A DNA stretch of 37,894 nt from an uncultured Bacteroidales bacterium (lineage in GTDB: Bacteria; Bacteroidota; Bacteroidia; Bacteroidales; Paludibacteraceae). This document shows, piece by piece, positions 25,078 through 34,359 of this stretch (the first letter of the stretch is position 1; the number at the start of each line of letters is the position of its first letter). A program made the translations under genes and the position numbers. Location: the NCBI GenBank assembly GCA_900316995.1, contig ONEZ01000023.1, positions 1-37,894 of the forward strand, read 5' to 3'. The notes beneath the pieces are model-generated. The model saw only the letters and a list, made by a program, of their open reading frames with translations. It ran no database searches and was not told where the DNA came from.

Positions 25078-28000
25078 ATGAACAGATTTTATAACATATA
25101 CAAAAATACTGGCAGACGGACATTGTCTGCAGTTGCTATGCTTGTGATAGGTTTATTGTTTGCCGTACCAGCAATGGCCTCGTATGATTTCTTTTTGAAC
25201 AATATGCATGATATAAAAGTGTATCATTCCGGCGAATCAACAAAAGATGGATATTTAAGTCCTGATGGTAATGGCTTTGACAGAATGGATGAAGCATATT
25301 ATGATGCAGGTTGGGTTACTAATCTGTATATCAAAAATTTCTGGGTCAGAACTTCAAAGGGAGATAATGGCAATGTTTGTGGAGCCAGAATAATATATTT
25401 AATTTCAGATGTGACTGGCGAACATGACTATTACACAACCAACGGACAGACGTATGGGGGAGATTCTAATAAAACACACTGGTTTGTCGCTTCAGACCAA
25501 GACTTGGTTAACGTTATAACTCTTGCTGGTTCCAAACCTGGAACATTTTATTTTAGGTACTATTATGAGATGAATTGTGGAGAAGGAAATTGTGAAAGTA
25601 GATACAAAAGTAATGCGGATGGAGGTGCTACCAACACAATAAAATTCACAATTCCGGTCTTTGCAAACCAAAGCGCCACAAGTCTTGATTTTGGTACGGT
25701 AAAGCAGGAAGAAACGGTTGATTTGCATGTCTCATATACTCATTTTGGAGATAAACTAACCAGCTCTTCTTGCGCCTTTTCGGGAACAAATGCGTCGCTG
25801 TTTTCAGTTAAATCAATCGATGAGAATGGTGTTACTATAACATTTGCCCCTACTGTTGCGGCAGGGACGGGTACAAAGAGTGCCTCGGTGAGAATCTCTG
25901 CTAATAGCGAGTACATTGATATTTCACTCAGTGGGAAAGCAAAGAGCAAGTCAGAACCAGAGGTTCTTATTGGTGATGATCCTATTGTTGAACCTGGACC
26001 TACAGTAACTCTGTCGGGTTATTTGAGTAGTGCAGGTTGTAACGGCTCCCAGACGTCACTGTTTAATCCTTATGGCTTTTACTATCTAAAGAAAACTAAT
26101 TCTAATTCATGCAGCGATGTTACCACCAGTGGTTCCAAGGTAGAAATCACAGATATCAATAAAACCACAGGTGGTTCATGGAGTGCCATCCTGTCTAAAA
26201 ATCTTGATACAGAGAGCGAGTACTGGTATATACCATACGTGGTAGATAAACTTTCAGAAGAGGAATATATGGCTGCGGATTGTGGCAATTTTACAACTCA
26301 AGGGCGGTGTGAGTACCCTACTGGCGATGTTATAACTTATACAATTGATGCGTCGGCTCAGGACAATCCGTGCAAACTTATATTTTCAACATTTGAAGCT
26401 GCTATTGCAGACCTGAAAACACATAGTTCCAGCGGTTCGGAAGACTATTGGTGGGATGCTGCCAACTCCATGTTAAAGAAAGAGATTGTATTCCAAGTTG
26501 CTAAAAACGACAATGGGTACGGAGTTAAGAACGGAAGAGTATCCTTAAAAGAGATAAACAAATTCAATGCCACTACAGGGGATGTTCCTACAAAACGCCT
26601 TACTATAAAGCCTATAGAGGATAAGTCATATCCGTTGATTTGGGGTATGGACCTTGCCAGTTCACGATTCATTACTATTGAGGGTATGTACATTAAGCGT
26701 GATGCTCCATCAAGCAGTGACGGCATAGGTCATGCTTGTATTCTTATAGGCCAGAACAGCGCATCCAATGATCTGGCGGTTGGCTATCAAGAAAATTCAG
26801 AGCTTGAGTTCATAGACTGCAGAATAGAGGGTGATAACTTCTGCTGCATACATGCCAATGGTGTAAACGGCTTCTATATGGAAAACTGTAACCTAAAAGC
26901 AGAATGTTCAGATGCATCAACAGACACAAAAGACTGGGGAGCCTCCATTAAGTTTATGAACAGCAAGAACATTAAGCTGCTTCAGAACAACTTTAAGGGA
27001 GCGCATTCAAACAACATATTTGCACAGAATACGCAAGACATGCTTGTAATGAATAACGTGTTTTGGAATGACAACGATGTGGTGAAAACAGACAATAGTA
27101 ACTATCCAGCCATCATCCGCCTGGTAAATTATTTGGCTGATAATAATCATGATATTCAGAATATAGGCATGTACTATAACACTATGTATCTGGCCAATGG
27201 TAATAACACTGCAAATGCAGACTTCTTGATATTTGGAGGTGCGGCGCAGGGGCAGACTGCAAGTCACTATTCGGCAAGCACCATAGAGTTCATGTACAAT
27301 AACTGCTACTCTTACTCAACTTCTGCAAGCCAGGGTAAGACCAGTAATCCGTTCATAGGTTTGGTTGGGGATAATTCAACCTACGTTACGCACAATAATT
27401 TCTGGGCGGGAGCTGGAAATTCAGACCGTACAGACTACTACAAGTTTGGAGGCGATGTTCATACGGTCAACATGTCACTTACTGGTGGTATGGTTTGCAA
27501 GACGGTGCCAAACACCCCAGAGTACCTCGTTATTAAGGGAACGGGTCTAAATATAGGCAGCAAAATTTCATCAACACTTGGTACAAATTTAGGTGCGGCA
27601 AGCATTACAAATGACCGTAAGTATGTCACTCGTCCAAGTAATAATACATGGACATACGGAGCTTTCCAACAGACATCTGCAAGTGCACCGCTTACAGAGA
27701 TTGTTTGGCAGGGTTCTTCAAACGCCAGTACTGGTTCCGAGTGGGATAACCGAAACAACTGGTATAAGAAAGACGACAAAGGCAACCTTGTTCCTGTAAC
27801 CTGCGTTGACAAACTCAGTGACAACCTTAAGGTGATAATTCCTTCAAAAGAAAATGGTCCCAACGGAACTGTAGAGCGTTTCCCTGTTATTCCTCAGTGG
27901 GACGAGAGAAAGTATGATGAGGAGGGTGTATATGCGGGCGCTGGAATCTCAGAAGGTGAGACTAAGTACGCTTCTGTAATAGAGCTTGAGTCTGGCGGTG

Positions 28001-29418
28001 CAATAATGGGAATAGAGAACTTGTATGAGAGCAGTTCCGTACAGCATTATGACTATGCAATAGGCAACCTTACCGTGCCACGCAAACAATGGGTTCTTGT
28101 AGGCTCTGTTATTAAACCGTTTGAGGAAGGTACAAGCGGAACAGTGAGGGAGACTTGGTCAGATGACTTTTATATTGAAGACCACCTACCGCATGTATAT
28201 ATGCAAAAGTTTGAGGAGATAAACGGCGTCATATCATGGACATATCCGTTTACAGACCGTGATACCTATGTTTCTCCTCAGAGCAGTTTTGCCTTATTTG
28301 TTGCAGACCAGTATGGCCCGTACAAATTGCCGGCTGCCGTATATTATACAAGAGAAGACCCTAAGCCTGAGTTAGTCAACTCTGGCAGTGCGGCTCACAC
28401 GTATCCTCTTACCGGGCGTTTTGCCTATGATAACGCAGAGGCTACTAAGATAACACTTAATACAGGCTACAATATCTTAAATAATGCATATCCTGCAGTT
28501 ATGAATGCCACCACTCTTAACACAAAACTAAACACCTTGTGCGGGTCAGGCAACTATTCTCTGCAACTTTACAGATACAAGGACGAGTCCTGGGAATCCT
28601 TCTCAAATTTGGATGACAATGAGAAATTTATATATCCACAAAGCGGATTTATGGTACGAAATACAAGTGGTTCACAGAAAGTGCTTAACCTCACAAGTGA
28701 TTTGTATGATGTTACAAAAGCCGCCAGTTATAAACGTGCCTATGCCGATGCTGGCATTGTACTCTATGCATACAATGTTTACTCCTCAAAGGGTAGCCGC
28801 GCGGGAATTTGGGTTGACAGCTTTAATGAGGCAAAAGCCTTCAACGGCTCTGTTACAGACAATGCAGAGATATACATAGCAGACGAAACTGGCAAGTATT
28901 CTGTATATTCAGTAAAAGAATCTGCAGTGGTTCCATTGGGCATCAGAAACAAGTCTGCTGTGCCGATGCCTGTAAAAATCAAGATGCACAGTCAAAATAA
29001 CATTGACAGTGCCATTCTTGAAGACCGTGGAGTTGAACCAGTTGCCAAATATGATCTCCTTGCAGGAGAGGAGCCGCTCTTTAACTCTCTGCCATCAGGT
29101 GATACTGAAGGTCGTTTCTTCCTGAACCTTAACTATGCTGATGACCCTCTGACAGATGTTGAGGAGTCTGCTCAAGGAGAGGAACCCTCTTCCCACATAA
29201 ATATATGGGCCATAAATAACAGGCTTGTTGTAGATGTGGCACAGAATGCCGTAATAGAAAAGATTCTCTTTACAGACCTTGTAGGCCGTGTTAACGAGAT
29301 GCCATTAACAGGTTCAAATTATACCGAGTACATACTCAATATTCCTGACGGTACCTATATAGTAACTGTGGTAACAGACAAAGCTACAGCTCAGCAGAAA
29401 GTTCAAATTATAAAATAA
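25078..29418 (+). CDS. T9SS-secreted surface protein with parallel beta-helix and type A sorting tail
   Basis: 1446 residues from the ATG at 25078; a TTG at 25030 extends the frame but would hide the signal peptide. The signal (LSAVAMLVIGLLFAVPAMA) is cleaved near residue 34. An abnormal-spindle-like Ig domain is suggested by SATSLDFGTVKQEETVDL. Residues about 525-740 show right-handed beta-helix rungs (FITIEGMYIKRD, LEFIDCRIEGDNF, FYMENCNLKAE, IKLLQNNFKGAHSNNIF). The last 70 residues end in DGTYIVTVVTDKATAQQKV-QIIK, a type A T9SS sorting domain that is removed on export and often replaced by an A-LPS link. No catalytic motif was recognised. A surface structural or glycan-binding role is inferred. 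Confidence 0.85.
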   Translation: MNRFYNIYKNTGRRTLSAVAMLVIGLLFAVPAMASYDFFLNNMHDIKVYHSGESTKDGYLSPDGNGFDRMDEAYYDAGWVTNLYIKNFWVRTSKGDNGNVCGARIIYLISDVTGEHDYYTTNGQTYGGDSNKTHWFVASDQDLVNVITLAGSKPGTFYFRYYYEMNCGEGNCESRYKSNADGGATNTIKFTIPVFANQSATSLDFGTVKQEETVDLHVSYTHFGDKLTSSSCAFSGTNASLFSVKSIDENGVTITFAPTVAAGTGTKSASVRISANSEYIDISLSGKAKSKSEPEVLIGDDPIVEPGPTVTLSGYLSSAGCNGSQTSLFNPYGFYYLKKTNSNSCSDVTTSGSKVEITDINKTTGGSWSAILSKNLDTESEYWYIPYVVDKLSEEEYMAADCGNFTTQGRCEYPTGDVITYTIDASAQDNPCKLIFSTFEAAIADLKTHSSSGSEDYWWDAANSMLKKEIVFQVAKNDNGYGVKNGRVSLKEINKFNATTGDVPTKRLTIKPIEDKSYPLIWGMDLASSRFITIEGMYIKRDAPSSSDGIGHACILIGQNSASNDLAVGYQENSELEFIDCRIEGDNFCCIHANGVNGFYMENCNLKAECSDASTDTKDWGASIKFMNSKNIKLLQNNFKGAHSNNIFAQNTQDMLVMNNVFWNDNDVVKTDNSNYPAIIRLVNYLADNNHDIQNIGMYYNTMYLANGNNTANADFLIFGGAAQGQTASHYSASTIEFMYNNCYSYSTSASQGKTSNPFIGLVGDNSTYVTHNNFWAGAGNSDRTDYYKFGGDVHTVNMSLTGGMVCKTVPNTPEYLVIKGTGLNIGSKISSTLGTNLGAASITNDRKYVTRPSNNTWTYGAFQQTSASAPLTEIVWQGSSNASTGSEWDNRNNWYKKDDKGNLVPVTCVDKLSDNLKVIIPSKENGPNGTVERFPVIPQWDERKYDEEGVYAGAGISEGETKYASVIELESGGAIMGIENLYESSSVQHYDYAIGNLTVPRKQWVLVGSVIKPFEEGTSGTVRETWSDDFYIEDHLPHVYMQKFEEINGVISWTYPFTDRDTYVSPQSSFALFVADQYGPYKLPAAVYYTREDPKPELVNSGSAAHTYPLTGRFAYDNAEATKITLNTGYNILNNAYPAVMNATTLNTKLNTLCGSGNYSLQLYRYKDESWESFSNLDDNEKFIYPQSGFMVRNTSGSQKVLNLTSDLYDVTKAASYKRAYADAGIVLYAYNVYSSKGSRAGIWVDSFNEAKAFNGSVTDNAEIYIADETGKYSVYSVKESAVVPLGIRNKSAVPMPVKIKMHSQNNIDSAILEDRGVEPVAKYDLLAGEEPLFNSLPSGDTEGRFFLNLNYADDPLTDVEESAQGEEPSSHINIWAINNRLVVDVAQNAVIEKILFTDLVGRVNEMPLTGSNYTEYILNIPDGTYIVTVVTDKATAQQKVQIIK

Positions 29419-29454
29419 TATAATTCATCAAAAGCTAAGCTATGGAGAAACTTC

Positions 29455-29934
29455 ATGGCTTGGATAGAAAAGACAATGGAAAAGATTCTTGTAAAATTGA
29501 TATTGGCGCTGACATTTGCCTTTGTTAGTTCTTGTGTTATGGCGGTAACATTGCCGTCAACATCGTACACCTCTCATTATATAGATGACAACAGCTATGC
29601 CGCCAGCTCCAGTTATGATTCTCAGTTGGTAACTATGCGTTTTGAGGCTCTAGCCAGTGCATGGGGAGATGCTTGTCTAACCGGAAACATGGCTCAAAGT
29701 CTTAAGGAGTGTACTGATTGTTGCTTAGACAAGTTCTATGAATGCTGTCCTTATGGAACTTGCGACACGGATACATACAATGAATGCAAAAGTTTACAAA
29801 GCGGTTGTGCTAATGACTGCGGCCGCTCCATCCCCATAGACGGCAGCGAGTGGGTGCTAATACTTATGGCAGCTTTGGCTGTGGTGGGGAAAACAGTAAA
29901 AAACAAAGTTAAATGTGCACAATCTCAGATATAG
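29455..29934 (+). CDS. Small Cys-rich exported protein with C-terminal membrane segment
   Basis: 159 residues; ATG at 29476 is an alternative start that gives a cleaner signal peptide (MEKILVKLILALTFAF). The mature part is very rich in Cys, with about a dozen between ECTDCCLDKF, YECCPYGTC and GCANDCG. The C-terminus is IPIDGSEWVLILMAALAVVG followed by KTVKNKVK: a short Pro-Ile-Asp-Gly motif, one membrane helix and positive charges. Tails of the form P-I-D-G plus helix plus basic residues are, as far as I recall, common on exported Bacteroidota proteins, but I know of no proven function. It starts 36 nt after the T9SS cargo gene and is probably its partner. Not assigned to a named family. Confidence 0.7.
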   Translation: MAWIEKTMEKILVKLILALTFAFVSSCVMAVTLPSTSYTSHYIDDNSYAASSSYDSQLVTMRFEALASAWGDACLTGNMAQSLKECTDCCLDKFYECCPYGTCDTDTYNECKSLQSGCANDCGRSIPIDGSEWVLILMAALAVVGKTVKNKVKCAQSQI

Positions 29935-29976
29935 AGCGGAAACAATTAATATAAAACAGTTTTTAATTTCCATGAA

Positions 29977-31737
29977 ATGCCAAAGTCAAGAAGAGTATTA
30001 GTAATATATGGTGAAGATGCCGTAGGTATATCCCATCAGGTAATAATGGCTTACACTTCTTTACTGGAACATGCTGAAGATAGTAGAATAGTATGCTCCG
30101 AGAATGTTGCTTTGGAGGATATAAATGGTATGACAGCTTCTTGGTTGAGAATTAATAGGTACAAGATTGCATTTTTAACCTATTCGGAGTCAACACAATG
30201 TTTGCAGGAAAAGATTGCCAAGGTTGATGAAGGTGGGGATTGTTACTATCTTGTTTGCTGTTGTAAAAAGTCTGATTTGTTTGATAATGTAGGCGAATTC
30301 ATAAGGGAGAATTTTGCGGTAAATAATGATGCTTACTGGTATAAACATGTGAGCTCAATTGCCATTCCAGAAGATACAGCCTCTTACAAGGTAGTAGAGC
30401 AAATCAAATATTTTTGTGGCATTTGTGATGATGTGATAGATTCTAACGAATTAAAAGAAATTCATGATGGCCTAAAAAAATACATTTCCTCTTATTACTC
30501 AGCGCCTAACAAATTCTTGATTAATGAAAAGAATGCAGAAGAAGCATATTCGTTGTTTAATGACCAATGGAGAAAAATAACACCATATAGAGAAAACCGT
30601 GAAGACAAAATCCGTTCGCTCTATGGTTTGGCATTGATTATTTACTCAATGTCTGTTGCACATATAACAGAGAAAAAACATTCAGAAGAAATTATAAAAA
30701 AACTATCAGAAAAAATCAAGACCTTTGATGAGGATTTGAACAGCAGGTATTTCTTTGAGTTTAAACAATCATTGTATTATTGGTTAGCTGTCTGTTGGCA
30801 TAAAATGGGAAGTGAATACGATGAAAAGTCTGTAGAAGTACTTAAAAAATATATACTTTATATATTGTCACCTTGGGGAAACAAAAGTCATAGTAGTCTG
30901 TACGCCTACTCATTCCGTAGCACATCTAAACGTCTTTTTGAATCTTTAAAGAAAAAGAGACTCAATATTTCATCCCCCATAACATTCAACGACCCGTATG
31001 ACTGCCCAATATTTGAGCTGTATAACGCAGACGATGAGATTCTTGAATTATTGAAGGAAGCTTTACGTACAACACTGAAAATGGGTTGTTTTGCAAGAAA
31101 CGTAAAGTTACCATTTAATAAGGATCCCAAAGATATACAAAGTGAATTAATTGTAGATGCGCCAAAACAGCCTAACTCTATACCAGAGTATTTAAATACT
31201 CTAATGTGGGCGCATTATGCAGACTCCCATAAAGGTATATGCATTAAATATAGATTTAACAGAAATTTTAGTATAACGGGAGAAAGAGTTCCTGCATTAT
31301 TGGCGGGATTTAGAGATGTAACCTATTCAAATAAGAACCTTAGACGCTGTGCAAAAAAATCAAGTATAACCATAGATGACGCTTTTTTTCTTAAAGGGAC
31401 TCAGTGGAAATATGAGAATGAGCTTAGATTCTTCTACTTTGATCTGGATGGTAATGGAGAACATGACATGGTTGGGAATACGACTGGTTGCATTGAAGCC
31501 ATATATTTTGGCTACAAATGCCCAGATGGGGAGAAAAGAAGAATTATACGTTTGCTAAAAAAAGAACAGTTGGTAATTACAGATTTAAGAAACGAACAAA
31601 TAACTCTGCCAATTAAATTTTATCAGATGGAGAAAGATGATAAAAGGTTTGGCGAGTTTAAGGCATCTGAGTTAACTCAAGCCGATATTAAGAATATCAT
31701 TAAAATTAAACGTAACCTAAAAACATCAGATATATGA
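29977..31737 (+). CDS. Cytoplasmic protein with TIR/SEFIR-like N-terminus and C-terminal DUF2971
   Basis: 586 residues without signal or membrane segment. Residues 5-100 look like a flavodoxin-type alpha/beta domain of TIR or SEFIR kind: RRVLVIYGED, a helix with HQVIMAYTSLLEHA, SRIVCSEN, a W in MTASWLRINR and the strand YKIAFLTYSEST. Residues about 150-300 are helical (TPR-like). From about 308 the DUF2971 family is clear: YAYSFRS, LNISSPITFNDPYDCP (329-344), LMWAHYADSHKGICIKY (409-425) and GTQWKYENELRFF (474-486). DUF2971 has no proven function. The stop overlaps the next start (ATGA at 31734-31737), so this gene is translationally coupled to a secreted protein. Base use is AT-rich relative to the left half of the window. 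Confidence 0.8.
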   Translation: MPKSRRVLVIYGEDAVGISHQVIMAYTSLLEHAEDSRIVCSENVALEDINGMTASWLRINRYKIAFLTYSESTQCLQEKIAKVDEGGDCYYLVCCCKKSDLFDNVGEFIRENFAVNNDAYWYKHVSSIAIPEDTASYKVVEQIKYFCGICDDVIDSNELKEIHDGLKKYISSYYSAPNKFLINEKNAEEAYSLFNDQWRKITPYRENREDKIRSLYGLALIIYSMSVAHITEKKHSEEIIKKLSEKIKTFDEDLNSRYFFEFKQSLYYWLAVCWHKMGSEYDEKSVEVLKKYILYILSPWGNKSHSSLYAYSFRSTSKRLFESLKKKRLNISSPITFNDPYDCPIFELYNADDEILELLKEALRTTLKMGCFARNVKLPFNKDPKDIQSELIVDAPKQPNSIPEYLNTLMWAHYADSHKGICIKYRFNRNFSITGERVPALLAGFRDVTYSNKNLRRCAKKSSITIDDAFFLKGTQWKYENELRFFYFDLDGNGEHDMVGNTTGCIEAIYFGYKCPDGEKRRIIRLLKKEQLVITDLRNEQITLPIKFYQMEKDDKRFGEFKASELTQADIKNIIKIKRNLKTSDI

Positions 31738-34199
31738 AAAACTTGAGATTTAGTACTTTAAAACATAGATTAAGCTGGTTGTTAGTATTAACTGCGCTGC
31801 TTGGTGTGAGTCAGTGTGTGTGGGGGGCTGCAGTTCGAGGAAGTTTTAATAGTTGGACAAATGTTACCCTTGTGAATGGGTCGTGTACAATTAGTATTAA
31901 TAGTGGAAATTATGAATTTGGAGTCGATGATGTTTCCTTTTATAAAGGAGGTTCCATAACTAGAGCATCTAACTCGGCGAGTTTAAATACTAGTAGCAAT
32001 AACACCACTATTAATGCAGATGTGACAGGTGACTATGTTTTTACGTGGGATGAAGTAAATCATACAATTACTGTAACATATCCAGTAGTTGATTATTGCG
32101 TTGTTGGAGATGGAACTGATAGTAATAATTGGTGTTGTGGGAAAAATTGGGATAATAATGAATGTCAAATGAGTTATGAGTTAGACATTTATTCAAGAAC
32201 ATTTAATAGTGTACCCAGTGGCACATATAAATTCAAAGTGACAAGAAAAGGGACGTGGGATGCTGTGGGTTATTCAGATAACACATCTGAAAAATCGACA
32301 AGTATACCAGGTGTTAATAGTATTGCAGCTGAATCCAATGCTGGTAGCAATATTGTTATTATAACGTCAGTTGTTTTAAATATTACAGTTTATTATGACG
32401 GGCAGGATGCATACATTTCAACAGAAGAGGTGTCTTCTTGCGACACCCCATCTTCATCTGATTTTACCATTACAGGTTCTCTGGAGCAGACCCTAAGTGG
32501 TTTGACCGCTATTTCTGCCAGCTCAAATACACAGGGCTACAATCCTTCTATTGAGGTTCAGTATAATGGTAGCAGCAGTTTGCCTGTCGCTAAAGGGGCA
32601 TATCCAGTTACGCTTGTGGTAGGTGCAAATGGTGATTATTGCGCATCGACCGTAGCAGTTGGAACTCTGAATGTGTATGAAGTAATAGTAAAGGCAAAGA
32701 AGGCAAATATTGATGGCTGGGGAAATGATGTTTATCTGCATTATTGGGGCACGTGTAATCCTGGCTCAGAATGGGCTACTTGTCCTAAAATGAATTACGA
32801 TGGTTCTGAGTGGTACACATTAGGACTGAATTGCACTCCTGATAAAATTTTGTTTAAGAATGCGACTGGAGATAATCCAGGTAAGCAATCTGTTGACCAA
32901 TCTTTTTCCCCAGATGATTGTTATGAAGTGCTGAATGAAAAGGATGATAATAAATACAAAGTAAAAGTATATGAGAACTGTCAATTATGCACTGCTCCTA
33001 CAGTTGTAACCAACAACACTCCTGAAAATGTAACTGGAACAACAGCTACGCTTAAGTGTACGGTTACAGAAGCAGGAGATTGCCAAAACCCGGAAATAGG
33101 CATTGCGTACGGTACAAGCGAGCATCCAGCCTCAGGGACGGAAGGTACTGTTTCTGGTGGTGTTTGTTCTGTAAATCTCACGAATTTAGTTGCTGGCAAG
33201 TATTACTACTATAGGGCATACACTACTGTTGGTGGTACCACCACATACGGTGAAGAGTACGGATTTTATACAAAACCTGCGAATATTTATATTAAGGGTT
33301 TGATTATTCACTCTGGAAACGGATGTCCAGATCCATGGCCTACAGACAACACGGCATTTAGCAAGAACGCAGATGGAACAGTATTTACCAAGACCATTAC
33401 AGCAAGAAAACCTAATTGCAGTTACAATAATGTTAATTCTGATGCCGAGTTTGTTCTTATGTCCAGTACAGATGAAGCAGACAAACTAAATGTAAAAGGT
33501 ACTTTTAATCCTGATGGCCAAAACTCCAACTGGATTAGGTCAAAACGTTCTGGAGACCATGACGAATCATATAACTTCAAGTACTCTGCTGAATATAACG
33601 CTGGAGACCAACTTACCATAACTGTAACCTTCATGTCTGATGGTACGTTTAAGATGAAAGCCTCTCCTGCATGTGACACTGAAGTTCAGAAGAAAAACAT
33701 CTCTATTGCCTCTTCCGCTATTTGCTCAGGTTCGTCTGTAAATGTCACTGTAGCAAGTTCGCAGAGTGGTGTTACATATACCGTTTATGATGCTGCTAAT
33801 AATGAAGTTGGTACTGGCACTGGTACTGGTGGCGATTTGAATATATCGGTTTCTCCAAGTGCAAGTACCACGTTTACAGTAAAAGGCAGTCAAGGTGCGG
33901 CGTGTGAGAGCACAACAATGAACAACACAGTTGATGTTACAGTATGGAATGCTCCAAAATATTCTCCAACTAGCAACATTACAGCTTATCTTCCAATAAC
34001 AATTACTGGAACAGCAGGTTCAAGTTGGAGCATTACTTCTCCGTCGCCAGCTGGCAATGCATGGCTCTCTAACACATCGGGCTTGACAACTGTATTTAAG
34101 GCTCCTGCAGGGACTTACACAGTACAAGACTCCAATACCTCTTGCGCGACTAATTCTGTTACTATCACAGTGGCGGCAGACAGTGAAACCTGCCAATAA
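31734..34199 (+). CDS. Secreted multi-domain protein with CBM26-like module, paralogue of the gene at 23183
   Basis: 821 residues. The signal peptide (1-31, ending ALLGVSQCVWG) aligns without gaps with that of the protein at 23183. Early parts (GSFNSW near 35; a Cys/Trp-rich NWCCGKNWDNNEC) suggest glycan-binding sandwiches. Residues about 319-400 resemble a CBM26 starch-binding module: NDVYLHYWGTC, CPKMNYDGSEWYTLGL and KILFKNATGDN. FN3/Ig-like domains follow (TPENVTGTTATLKCTV, GKYYYYRAYTTVGG, SSAICSGSSVNVTVASSQSG). The end, VAADSETCQ, matches the other paralogue, and no T9SS tail is visible. The ATG overlaps the stop of the DUF2971 gene. Binding of alpha-glucan is possible but unproven. Confidence 0.75.
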   Translation: MKNLRFSTLKHRLSWLLVLTALLGVSQCVWGAAVRGSFNSWTNVTLVNGSCTISINSGNYEFGVDDVSFYKGGSITRASNSASLNTSSNNTTINADVTGDYVFTWDEVNHTITVTYPVVDYCVVGDGTDSNNWCCGKNWDNNECQMSYELDIYSRTFNSVPSGTYKFKVTRKGTWDAVGYSDNTSEKSTSIPGVNSIAAESNAGSNIVIITSVVLNITVYYDGQDAYISTEEVSSCDTPSSSDFTITGSLEQTLSGLTAISASSNTQGYNPSIEVQYNGSSSLPVAKGAYPVTLVVGANGDYCASTVAVGTLNVYEVIVKAKKANIDGWGNDVYLHYWGTCNPGSEWATCPKMNYDGSEWYTLGLNCTPDKILFKNATGDNPGKQSVDQSFSPDDCYEVLNEKDDNKYKVKVYENCQLCTAPTVVTNNTPENVTGTTATLKCTVTEAGDCQNPEIGIAYGTSEHPASGTEGTVSGGVCSVNLTNLVAGKYYYYRAYTTVGGTTTYGEEYGFYTKPANIYIKGLIIHSGNGCPDPWPTDNTAFSKNADGTVFTKTITARKPNCSYNNVNSDAEFVLMSSTDEADKLNVKGTFNPDGQNSNWIRSKRSGDHDESYNFKYSAEYNAGDQLTITVTFMSDGTFKMKASPACDTEVQKKNISIASSAICSGSSVNVTVASSQSGVTYTVYDAANNEVGTGTGTGGDLNISVSPSASTTFTVKGSQGAACESTTMNNTVDVTVWNAPKYSPTSNITAYLPITITGTAGSSWSITSPSPAGNAWLSNTSGLTTVFKAPAGTYTVQDSNTSCATNSVTITVAADSETCQ

Positions 34200-34234
34200 G
34201 ATACTGTTGCGGTATTACCCAGTAAAATCCATTC

Positions 34235-34264
34235 CAAGGCTGACACTTTTCTGTGCCAGCCTTG
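34235..34264 (+). repeat. CAAGGCTG hairpin, copy 1 (3' of the surface-protein operon)
   Basis: CAAGGCTGACAC pairs with GTGCCAGCCTTG around TTTTCT, with one A-C mismatch. It is repeated at 35568-35596. No T-run follows, so termination is possible but not certain. Confidence 0.7.
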
Positions 34265-34307
34265 AGTGCGTAAGGAATAAAATATATGTTTAGCTCTCGC
34301 ATACCTG

Positions 34308-34315
34308 TATTTTTG
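34308..34315 (+). promoter_or_regulatory. -7 promoter element of the RES gene
   Basis: TATTTTTG fits TAnnTTTG, 45 nt upstream of the ATG at 34360. Confidence 0.45.
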
Positions 34316-34359
34316 CAACGTTTAGTACAGACAGTTCCTGTCACACTTAGAACGATAAA

